Of a DNA stretch of 64,000 nucleotides, positions 33,128 to 45,100 are shown piece by piece (the first letter of the stretch is position 1; each line of letters opens with the position of its first letter). Under the pieces are notes generated by a model that searched no databases, was not told the DNA's origin, and saw nothing but the letters and a program-made list of their open reading frames with translations. Source of the stretch: Hemicordylus capensis (Eukaryota; Chordata; Lepidosauria; Squamata; Cordylidae). The stretch covers positions 12,740,482 to 12,804,481 of the forward strand of contig NC_069671.1 in NCBI RefSeq assembly GCF_027244095.1. The letters run 5' to 3'. Made by a program: the position numbers and the translations under genes.

Positions 33128-36100
33128 GTGGGTGGAGAGGAGGAGGAGGAGGAAAGAGGGGTGAGGAGTGAGGGGGGGGAGGAATAGGCGGGCAGGAGGG
33201 AGGGTCTTCGCGGAGTGGAATTGAGGAGATTGGAAATCGGGGGCCGCGGGAGGACGAGAGGGAGCAGCAGCCCTTTCGTGGTTCCTGTCCCAGCCTTAGG
33301 GTTGGTTTATTTATCTGCTTGCTTGCTTGATTAAGTGCCGTCAATTCGGTGTCTACTCTTAGCGACCACATCGATAGATTTTCTCCAGGATGATCTGTCT
33401 TCAACTTGGCTTTTAAGGTCTCTCAGTGGTGCATTCATGGCTGTTGTAATGAAGCCCATCCACCTTGCTGCTGGTCATTCTCTTCTCTTTCCTTCAACTT
33501 TCCTCAGCATTATGGACTTCTCAAGGGAGCTAGATCTTCGCATAATGTGCCTGAAGTAGGATAGTTTGAGTGAAAATTCTGGATTGATTTGTTCTATGAT
33601 CCATGTGTTTGTTTCCCTGGCTGTCCATGGTCTCCTCAAAAGTTTTCTCCAGCACTAATGTTCAAAAGCGGCAATACTTTTCCTCTCTTGCTGCTTCAAA
33701 GTCCAGCTTTTGCATCCATAGGGTGCCATGGGGAGAAACCATTGTCCAAACAATTCTGATATCTGTAGGTATAGTCATGTCATGGCATCTAAATATCCTT
33801 CCCAAGGCTTTCATTGAAACCCTATTTATTTATATCTGGAGAGGGGAGTGAGTGAGTGTGTGTGTCTGGATAGATACCCGTGTTTCCCCAAAAATAAGAC
33901 AGTGTCTTATATTAATTTTAGCCCCCAAAAATGCACTAGGGCAATTAGTGGTAGGTACACCAGAAATTACTGCTAGGTCTTACTTTCGGGGTAGGTCTTA
34001 CTTTCGGGGAAACAGGGTAGATGGATGGAGAGGGAGAAAGAGAATTTTTAAAGCTGCAAACAATTCGATACAAGTATCTCCTGGATCCCAGAAGGATGCT
34101 GTTTGTTAAAAGGGATTGTAGAGATTTATTGTTGATGAGTAAACAGCAATATAATGTGCAGGGTGATTTGGCTTCTGCCTTCTTCATTTGCTTTGGGGTG
34201 AGTGTGTGTGTGTGTATAATTGAATATGTATGGAATTGAATGTCTGTTTCCCTGTAACCTATACATTCCCACACACTTTGAGCTACCGGAACCAAACTTG
34301 GCAAAGTGACTTCCTAGGACCCTACAAGTAACATAGGGTACCCAGGAACCTGACAATCACCCTGCACAGATGGATATACAGTTGGTACAGCTACAAAAGC
34401 CTGAGCAATGCCTGGCACTTAAAGCTTGTTTGTGTGTGTATAAATAAAGTGGAAAGCTTCATTTTTATAGTCTTCTGATACCTGGCTGTCTAGTTACTTC
34501 CTATCGACATACTTTCTGTGCATACACATAATATATGTGTTTTGATAAATAACTGAAGTGTTGTCACAGAGAAGGGGGAGAAGACTCTTCTATGTGAGAG
34601 TCTGTCTTGTGTTAAATAAGCTGAAATCCTAGATAGATGCATGAACACGTCTATATGAAAAGGGCAAAGTCTTGTTTTCCGCTGCTCTAATGGGTGTAAG
34701 CTTCAGGAGAGCAGACTTAGGTTGAACTTAAAGGAGCTTCTTTAAGAACACTTTGACAATGGAACCAGTTCCTGGCAGGGGCAGGGGGAAATTGTGCGCT
34801 CTCCCTTGTTGGAGCTCTTCAAACAGAGGCTGGACAGAGGTTGGAGCTTTTCAAACAGAGGTTGGCGATGCTTTAGCTCTGGATTTCCTGCACAGAGCAA
34901 GGGGTCGGGCTAAATGGTCTGTAAAGCTCCCTAGGTCTAGGTTTCTGATTTCATAAAGAAAACTTAAAGTTTCCTTCAGCATAATTTTCTAAAGTGGTGT
35001 GCTGTTAAGAGAATAATACCATCAAATTCAGTCCACTCTGCTGCTGTTAAGAATATTTATATACCGCTCTTCAACCAAAGTTCTCAAAGCAGTTTATGTA
35101 GAAAAATAAATAATATATAAATAAGATGGCCTCCTGTCCCCAAAGGGCTCTCAGCATAAAACTTAGAGCCTCCATATATGTGGAGCTAAACTTTTCTGAG
35201 CTAAAAGAAAGGGGATCCATGTCTCAAGAGCTTACAGTCTAAAACGTGACACAGGGGTGGTAACAGGCAGGGGCAGGAGATGAAGGCTGGATAAATAAGG
35301 AATGGGCATTGTGTTTATAGTAGTTAAATATATCGGCTTAGCTTAATCTTCTGCCATTGTCACTCCCAAACTGACTCTCAATAAACAGCAACTCAACAGT
35401 ACAGATCTAAGATGCATTAGGCAGAAAATCTAAGTAGTAGTCTCTAGCTGAAAGGACTTTAGGTGGCAGAGCTGACTTGGATGTTTGGAAAGTGGCAGTT
35501 GGTTGGAAAAAACAATCTTGTGCGATCTAATTTAACACGAGTCAGTTTCATATAAATCTGTAAATTACTGTCCCAGATTTGGCACCTGGGGATATTTTGG
35601 AAATATTTTGTGCATTTGCTAGCTTTTCCCCATCTGTTTCTCCTCCCCCAACCCCAAGCACAGCTTTCTAGACATTAAATGTTGCTGAGCATTTTTGAGG
35701 TGCTGCAGCTGTTTTATAATACAACTGCATCCATTATGCGATTACACTTTTTTGTTTTTTTGCATTACAGAGTTGCATAGGGAAAAATACAGCCCCCCAT
35801 GCCAAATAAGTGCTCTTAAGGCCTATTTAAAAGGAGTTGTAGTAGCTGTTTATTAATAAACAGTCCTATGCAAGCTGATGTTTGCAAAATAAACTGTAAG
35901 GCAGAGCCCTTCTGGAACAAGTAATATTTGAGTATGAGTGTATATGAAGGCCAGTGATTCTTCATGCGAGAACAGTTTGCGCATACAGAAGTGTGTTTTA
36001 ATTTTAATCTGTGCCATGTTGAACAATATGAGCTAGTGAGAGAATAGGATGTGTGTGTGTGTGTGTGTATGTTTGTGTGTGTGTGTGTGTGTGTGTGACT

Positions 36101-39100
36101 CTGCTTCCTGAGTAAAACCACACCCACCCCTAGTTCCTGCACACTGTAACCCAGGGGGTCCCAATCTGGTATTGCTGAACTACAACTCCCATCATCCCCA
36201 ACTACAATTTACTGTGGCTGGGGATGATGGGATTTGTAGTTCAGTAACATCAGGAGTATCACAGGTTGGAAACCCCTGGTGTAAACAAATGTAAGTAGTA
36301 AGAGATTAATAACAATGGCAGAAAAGGAGGGCGGAAGTGTGACAAACTGAGCAGGAAGAGTATGTCCTGCAGAGACCCCACCCAAGTAAAGAGAGCCCTT
36401 CCCACAGTAGGCAGCTTAATTAGATTCCACCTCTATAAATTATCCTTTAAAAAAGGGGGGGGGCTACCTATCTGTGTTTGTACAGTGCTGTACTTCCTGG
36501 CCTAATTTGTACCTATCTGATACAAAAACACAATGACTCAGAGATTGACTAAACTAGGTCATACGTGTGCAGTAGTTCAAATGATGAATACATGATGTGA
36601 CAGAGGAAGGAAGCTTCAAAGAAGCTCTATGCATTAATAGCCTTTAATGGCTATCATTTTGGAGGGTTTGCTGGTCTTGTTGCTTGAATTGTTGTGCTGC
36701 AGCTGTCATAGCAATATGAATCGCTTTTTCTCCTTAGCCACTGAGATGTCTGATGAGAAAATCCAGGAGAAATCGCTAGTGGCAGCCACAGCCTGCTTAG
36801 AAGGAAAGGCGCCTGTGGAGAGAGCAGCGATCATTCACCAGCACATTGGCCGCAGGGAGATGACAGATATGATCATTGAGACTATTAATCCCAATACAGG
36901 TACTTCCAAAATGCCAGTTTGTTCTCCCAAATACCTTTCTAGAAAATGTACAAAAGCAAATATCAGGGAAGGACTCTTAAGACAAAGGCAGTTTTGTGTG
37001 TTTGATGACACAAGCAGTCTCCTTACTGCATATCTGATGCCCAGCTGGCTTCTTGCTCATTATGGCAGGGAAGGGAAGCCTCTAGAGATGACCGAACAGG
37101 GAAACGTGTGTAGGCTGGAAGAGAGTTGGTTCCTTTTCTTCTTGGTTTTTGATGTGCCCCCAAATGCCTATTGATTGGGGAGAGCCAGGCCAGTAAAAAT
37201 GCTAATGTGCTTCAAACGTTTGTGGATGTATTTGCAAGGCAAAGTTCCCGGACATTGTTTAAACTGACATGTGTTGATGCTCCCCAGAATGTTGGTATGT
37301 CTTTGGGGCAAGTTTTCAATGACTAGAGCCTTAATGGCATATTTCTAGGGTGATCAGACCTGAGTTACGGAGTCAAAAGTGTTTGCTGGGGATGTTTGGT
37401 CACATCCAGTACTCAGCCCTATGACTAGATGATCTCTTGATGGTTTTCTAGCTCTCATCCTATGGCTAAAGAAACTGGTGAGCCAATTTCCATGCCCTTT
37501 GCAAACACCTAAATCTGTGGTCTTCACTGTTTTTCAAGCGAGGGCCATTTTTAACAAAAGCCTTCAGTTTGAGAGCCATTTCCCACTGTGCTTACCTCTG
37601 CTTAGTACTGTTCTCAGTGCTGGGAGGGCCCTTGAAGAGATACCGAGACCTCTCTTAAGAGCTCTAGGAAGAAAACCCTGGGAAGGGCTACGCTTCCCAG
37701 GATGCTGTGCACACCTTCCAAGATGGTGCAAGGGTTCAAGAGGGCTTTGTTTCCCTTGAAGGAGGCCCCCAGTACTGGACAAAGCACAGAATTGCACAAT
37801 GGGATTGGTCTCCTCCCCATGGTGCCAGGGGGCTGTGCAGAGTATTCAGCTGTGGCGGAAACTTTGCATGGGCCCAACAAACAATTAGGGAGCTACAGTG
37901 TTGATGGAGGCTCCCAATTGCTCCTAGACCTCAGCTAGCTCTGAGCAGGAAGCCACAAGAAGTGGGTCCAGCAACACAGGAGAACACGGTCCTAAATAGT
38001 TTCTGTTGACTCTAATGTAAACGTTTTCTGGTGGTAACTTCGGGGGGGCAAGCCACAATTTGTTGGGCTCCATAGTTTCCAAAGAATGCATTGCTGTTCC
38101 TTATGTATGCAAACAATATTTTGCAAGCGGATTCCCCTCACAGTAGTTTAACTACGTTTTCCTTGATTTGTAAAAAAAGACGAGGTGAGAGCGGCAATGG
38201 AAGATGGTAAAGCTTCCGAGGCTTCTTCCCCCGAGGACCGAAGTAAGCAAGATGGCCAAAACGGGGGTGTTGGAACGGCACCAGATTCTCCCTCGAAGCA
38301 GCTTCCAGACCAGATTTCTTTTTTCAGTGGCAATCCATCTGTTGAAATAGTTCATGGCATCATGCACCTCTACAAGACAAAGTAAGAAAATGTTTTTCTT
38401 CTCATATAGTTTGCGGGTCATAGTAGTCCAAGTAATCTAACACAGTCTAAGTACATCTACATTAGATATTTGTATATTTCCCCCCAGTTTATCCCTGTCT
38501 CCATTTTTCTTTCTACCTTTGGTGTCTCTCGTGTCACTTTAGAACATAAGAACAGCCCCGAACTGGTATTTGGAGGCATCCCACCTCTGAAACTGGAGGT
38601 AGCTTGTAGCCATTGAGACCTGTCCTCCATGAATTTGTCTAAGCCCCTTTTAAGAACATAAAAGAACAGCCCTGCTGGATCAGGCCCAAGGCCCATCTAG
38701 CCCAGCATCCTTTTTCACACAGTGGCCCACCAGATGCTGCTGGAAGCCACAGGCAGGAGTTGAGGGTATGCCCTCTCTAGGCTTTCTAGACTGTAGGCCC
38801 CTAGGGGCAAGGACCTGACTTTTCATTCTTTGTAACATACCGCGTACATGGATGGCACTTTATAATTCTCACTTTGATTTGTGCAGCAAGATGACCTCCT
38901 TAAAAGAAGATGTAAGGCGCAGCGCCATGCTGTGTATCCTCACGGTCCCTGCCACGATGACTAGCCATGATCTCATGAAGTTTGTAGCTCCTTTTTATGA
39001 AGTCATTGAACACATGAAAATCATCCGAGACTCCACCCCCAACCAATACATGGTGCTGATCAAATTTAGTACACAGGTAAAAGTTGAGAGATACCAAAGG

Positions 39101-42100
39101 CTATCTTGGCTGAAGTGTGAATGCTTTCCTCCCAATAGAAGGCTCCTTAGGCTTTTTGTAAAGGGCATTTTATCCAGTTATTGTGTCTGTCCAGGAGAAT
39201 TGAAGTAGCTGCGTAAGTCCAGAATTATCCATGCAATGCATCCCAGGGAAAACACTGGCCATTTTGACACCGAACTACGCCGAGTGTTCAGTGTACCGTG
39301 ACTGGGGCACATCTAGCTGTCAACTAGTGGTAAAACTACCATTGTGAACTTCTAATTCTGGAGCAGAGTGACTCATTCATCTTGTCTTTTGAAGTGCCAT
39401 GACTCAAAGAATGTCTCTAGGTGTTTGTTTTTCACTTTGGGTCTGCTTCCCCTTCTGAACCTTTGAGACAAAGTGGGTGGGTGCAAAAACTGACTAAGAT
39501 TATACTCATTTGAAGCAGGGTGGGGGTGGGCAGGGGAGAAGCTCCACTCCACTCTGGCAGGGTGGGATGTGTGCCTTGATTCTGGTATTTGGGCTACTGT
39601 TGTGGCCATTGGATTTCTAGAGCCCAGAAAAGTGCTGAGGGGAAGACCTCCTACCTGTTGAGACTGTCTCTCCTCCCCCTCACCCCGCTGATAGAGCACC
39701 TAGCATAGATCATCCTTAACAACATGTGGTGCTGGTATCCTTAACATGGTCCCATGATGTCAAGTTTCCGAGACCTCTTTCCTTGTCCACTTGCTTGCTG
39801 AGGGATTCCTGAGCTTTTCAGAGGATTCTGGAAGACTGAATATTCTAGAGAGCACACTTTGTCAGAGTGCTGACAAAGCCTGTCTTGCTTCACTGGCCTC
39901 TTACAAATGACAATGGTGGGGAATTGTGTTTAAGACACATTTGTTAATGTGTGTCTTAACGGACTGATGTGGCTTTGCAAAAAGACATAAGCCCTACCTG
40001 CATGCTTATGAGCCAACTGACACAATGCCAAAGGGATAGGCAGTTCTGGGGAGAGAGGAATGCTGGCCACACCAGTTCCCAAAAGGGTGTGGCCAAAGGA
40101 CAGGGTCTTTAGCCCTGGAAGGACATTGGGGTAGCTGCAGGGCAATTGGAGAGTGCACCAGACCCTGGATGTCCATCACCAAAAAGGCCCTCTCCCATGC
40201 TGCATGGGACCCAAAGACAGACTCCGGAATAGTAACCAGGCAGATCTGGGTGGGAGGAAGCAGTCCTGAAGGCATGTTAGTCCCAAAGCCATTTAAGGAT
40301 TTAAAAGAGGTAGCACTTGGAATGTCACCAGCCAGGGAGATGTGGGTGCTCTCCGTTAGTTTTCTATTGGGTGGGAACTCCTCTGCCCGATGCTTTGCCA
40401 TGTTGGGCTCCATCTCTCTTTCCTTTGGCTTGCCTGTAGGCTGATGCAGACAGCTTCTACATGGCTTGCAATGGCCGCCAGTTTAACTCCATCGAAGAGG
40501 ATGTTTGCCAGTTGGTCTACGTAGAGAGGGCGGAAGTCTTCAAGTCGGAAGATGTAAGATCTTTATTTCTTGGGCTTCTCTCCTTGGTTGCTCCTTGTCC
40601 TCGCCTCCTGGGGTACGTGCCCTTGGGGCTTGACAAATGTGTCTTCAGATCTTTAATTGCCATCGCCTCTCTCTTGCTGAAGCTTGCAAAGCAAAACTGA
40701 AATGTGTGATGAGCTGCATACATGACTTAAGAAATGCATATGCCTTCTTCTTTACAAAGGGAGCCAGCCTTCCTGTCATGGACCTGATTGAGCTTCCCAA
40801 GTGCACCGTCTGCCTGGAGAGAATGGATGAGTCGGTCAACGGGATTCTCACCACCCTTTGCAACCACAGCTTCCACAGCCAATGCCTGCAGCGGTGGGAA
40901 GACACCACGTAAGGAGGCGATCGGCAGTCTGTGTTTGGCGGTGGTGTGCTTTTGGAGTGTAACTTGTCATAGGGGATTTTTTTTTTTTTTTTGCCCCTCA
41001 TTGCAGGAAGGCCAGTTTACAGTGAGAAACCTTGACTGGTCAAAATTCATTTCCCCTACTAAGTAAAAGACTGAAAGCTCCCCAGAGTCGTTACAGGTCA
41101 GCTCACGTGGCCAGTTGAGGCAGGAGCTTCTGAGAGCAGATTCTTGGGTTATCTGAATGAATGAATAGCTTTATTGCGATCATTGATCAGATGTACAAAC
41201 AAATACTACATTCTGATGAGAATTCGATCATACAAAGTGCACCAACATAGAAGCCTCTTGTAACGGCATCTAGAAAGTAGGGCTAGAGGTTAGGTGTTGG
41301 CAGATCTTAACAGCAGCCGTACAAAATTTGACAACGTTGTAGGTGATAAAAGGTTTCATTTGCAAGAAGGAGTGTGACATAAAAGTCATTTCGGCCGCGA
41401 AAATGTGATAGCAGAAGAGAAATGAAACTGCGCCGACTATCATTATAAAAAGAACATAACGGTCCATGGTGGACAGATTCAACCTCACCTGAGCCACAAG
41501 GGCAAATCCGACTGGCCAAGGGAGTTTTCCAAAGCCTTCCAGATAGAACTGCTGATGGTAAGGCATCATGTCTTGCTCTGAGAAACACCCTGTGATGGCT
41601 TGGTAGGGAAAGAGATAGTAGGTCTTGGGTTACCTTGCATTCGCCCAAGAGAGCACCCTCCATGAAGGCTGGTTGGCATTGTCATTCCATGCAACCAAGA
41701 AGCGATCCAAGTGAATAGTCTCTGAGGCAAAACGGGAAAAGGTGGCTTACGGAGCCAGTTCTGATTTTGTCCTCAGCCCAAAGTTGGAGGGCTTAGAAGC
41801 TTCTCGAGATGAAACCGGGCTTTGTGAAATCCAACCCTACAGGCTGGATAAAAAGTGTACTGAGTGTGTAGCTAGGGGACTGGTTGGCCACCCTTTGCCT
41901 AGCTCGTTTTGCCTCTTGGAAATTTTCTCACATTTTTTTTCTATTCTTCTCTGGCTCTCCAGGTGTCCTGTGTGCAGATATTGTCAGACGCCAGAGCCAG
42001 TGGAAGAGAATAAGTGCTTTGAGTGCGGAGTCCAGGAAGTGAGTGGCAGATGAGGGGTGGAGGCAGTTGGAATTGGTGTGATGGCTGCTCTTGCTAGCTT

Positions 42101-45100
42101 GGTATCCTTTCCCTGCGGAGAGAGACTCAGCTCTGCCACTGGAGCCCTGCTCTGGTGAACCACTTGCTTCAATCTAGCCAGTTAAGGCAGGAGAGCTGGC
42201 CTTGTGGTCGCAAGCATGTACTGCCCCCTTTACTAAGCAAGGTCTGCCCTGGTTTGCATTTGAATGGGAGACGACATGTGCGAGCATGATGAGATATTCC
42301 CCTTAGGGGATGATGGGGCCACTCTGGGAAAAGCAGATGCGTGCTTGCATGCAGAAGGTTCCAAGTTCGCTCCCTGGCAGCATTTCCAGGATAGGGCTGA
42401 GAGAGATTCTTGCCTGCAACCTTGGAGAAGCCGCTGCCAGTCTGTGTAGACAATACTGAGCTAGATGGACCAATGGTCCGACTCGGTATAAAGCAGCTTT
42501 CTATGTTGCTAATCCTGAGCTGTGTTGCAATCTTGCTGAGAGAGGAACTGGAATGAGGAGCAATTGGAATATGGACTCCTTTTTAAGAAGAATACTCCTA
42601 GCCTTGAGCTAGGTGTGGATGTTGGCCAACTAGGTCCTGCTAACCTTCCCCTGATGCAGATGCCTTCTAGCCATCACGGTGCCTGCATCCACAACTGTTC
42701 CAGCTTTCAGCCTTTGTTTTCGACCCTGCCTTTCCGATCCAAAAAGGAGCACTCAAGGCAATCTGCAAGATTTAAAATCTATGCAAAAGAAATTACAATA
42801 AAATCTCCAAATAGTTAAAATGACTGGCAGAGCTGGACCCGCAAACCAGAGGGGAGTACAAACAATCATCAAGCAGGAGCCAAGTTGCATGCTTGTCGGA
42901 ACAGAAAAGCCTTTGAGTGACAACAAGAAACCATCACGAAAGGGGTCAAATGGCTCTCCTCTGGAAGGGAGTTGAGCATTCGGGGTTGTAGTTGCCCCCA
43001 AGGACAACAAATACTTATATACCGCTTTTCAACAAAAGTTTCTAAAGCGATTTACACAGAGAAATAGATAAGATGGCTCCCTGTCCCCAAAGGCTCACAA
43101 TCTAAAAAGAAACATAAGTTAGACACCAGCAACAGCCCCTGGAGGGATGTTGTGCTGGGGATGGAGAAGGCCAGTTGCTCCCCCCTCTCATTAAAGAGGA
43201 TCGCCACATTTAAAGGTGCCTCTTCACCCAGTTAGCAGAGGCAAAGGTTTGTTGCCCCTGAGGAAGCCCTCTTCTCTTGCTTCCCCCAGGGGTGGAAGCT
43301 TCCCTTGTTGCCTGAGTGTCTCTTCCGTTGCACCCCTCCCACTAACTCATCTCCAAGACAGGGTTGAGAGAGACTCCTGCCTGCAACCTTGGAGAAGCCG
43401 CTGCCAGTCTGTGAAGACAATACTGAGCTAGATAGACCTATGGTCTGACTCAGTATATGGCAGATTCCTTTGTTCCTCTGTTCCTGTCATGCAGAACCTT
43501 TGGATATGCCTGATCTGTGGGCACATCGGATGTGGACGCTACGTGAGCCGCCACGCGTACAAGCACTTTGAGGAGACTCAACACACTTACGCCATGCAGC
43601 TGACCAACCACAGAGTCTGGGACTATGCCGGAGGTACTGCTTTTCCCTTGGGCCTCTTGAGGGACAGCCGTGCTTGGCCCCAGAGTGGCCAGGCGCTGAG
43701 CCGTCTCTTGCCAAAAGGTAGCTTTCAATCTCCCATCAGTCTCTTTGGCAGACCCTGCTACTTCCTGTCTGCGGATGTAGCTTCCTCTAGTGACAGCCTG
43801 GATGGCGTCAAGAGGGGCTTGGAGAACTTCATGGAGGAGAGGTCTATCAACGGCTACTAATCGGAGGGCTGCGGGCCACCTCCAGCTTCCAAGGCAGGAT
43901 GCCTCTGAGTACCAGTTGCAGGGGAGCAACAGCAGGAGAGAGGGCATGCCCCTTTCAACTCCTGCCTGTAGGCTTCCAGTGGTATCTGATGGACCACTGT
44001 GTGAAACAGGATGCTGGACTAGATGGGGTCTTCTTGGCCCTGATACAGCCAGGCTGTTCTTATGTTCTTATGAATCCAAGGGGGCAGTCTAACATTGTTC
44101 AAACGGGCACAGGCATTTCCCATAGGAAGGATAAAGTGCTGGCGAGCACAAGAAATGTCACTGAGCGCTACCAGGGAGAAGGGGCCACCGCTCAGTGGTT
44201 GAGCATCTGCTTGGCATGCAGAAGGTTCCAGGTTCAATCCTTGGCAGCATCTCCAGGCAAAGCTGGTCGTTGTTGGCACTATGGAGGTGGATAGATCCTC
44301 ATCCCCATGAGATGGAGCTGTAGAGGTGTGCACGGAAATGCGGAACTGCGATCCGGCACTGGGCTGGGGGGTTCCTTTAAGAGCCGGGGGGGAAACCCCT
44401 CCCGCCGCTTTCCCCCTCCGGCACCTGTAGTTCTTTTAATAATTGGGACGGCAGGATACCTCCCTGCCGCCCCTTATGTTTTGCTGCCGCCGCCGCTGCC
44501 GGCTACACTGCAAAAGGCTTCAATAAGCCTGTAGTGCATGCGTGTTGGCGGAGACGTGAAGCGCGCACGCTACAGGCTTATTGAAGCCTTTTCCAGCGTA
44601 GCCGGCAGCAGCAAAACATAAGAAGGGGCAGCAGGGAGGTATCCTGCCGCCCCAATTATTAAAAGAACTACAGGTGCCGGAGGGGGGAAGTGGCGGGAGG
44701 GATAAGGAAACCCTTCCCCCGCTCTTAAAGGAACCCCCCCAGCCCAATCACCCGAACCGCCAATGTCCGGACCAGTCCGGAGGCCTGTAGAATGGCCTCC
44801 GGAACAGTCCGGGCTCATCTCTGTGGAGCTGTAGTTCAGTGGTAGAGCATCTGTTCGGCCCCAGGTTCAATCCCTGGCAGCATCTCCAAGATAGGGCTGG
44901 GAGAGACTCCTGCCTGAAACCTTGGACAGCTGCTGGCAGTCAGTGTAGGCAGTACTGAGCTAGATGGGCCAATGGCCTGACTCGGTGTAAAGCCGCTTGC
45001 TCTGTTCCTACTGCCGTTTATGCACTTTGTCCTATGGGGGAGGTTGAGAGCAGGACAGCCTCTTTTCCTTGTGTGAGGCAATGGGCCGCGAGGGCAGGCT

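Larger units (their letters stand above)
32600..33170. promoter_or_regulatory. Bidirectional CpG promoter of ACAD10 and BRAP
   Basis: GC- and CpG-dense DNA lies between the divergent genes and includes the BRAP start codon. There is no TATA box. Visible motifs: CTCTCGCGAGAG (32798-32809), E-box CACGTG (32862-32867), CCAAT in reverse (32869-32876), DR1 (32909-32921) and ETS-like GCGGAAGTG (32934-32942). Confidence 0.75.

Noticed and set aside
36647-36737. Upstream extension of BRAP exon 2 as an alternative N-terminus (MAIILEGLL...)
   Set aside because: The acceptor ccttAG at 36737 and the match to other BRAP proteins start only after it; the extension is intron.
44186-44265. tRNA-like sequence with A and B boxes
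   Set aside because: It is a SINE head: the downstream body and the same context recur many times, and there is no complete cloverleaf or acceptor stem.
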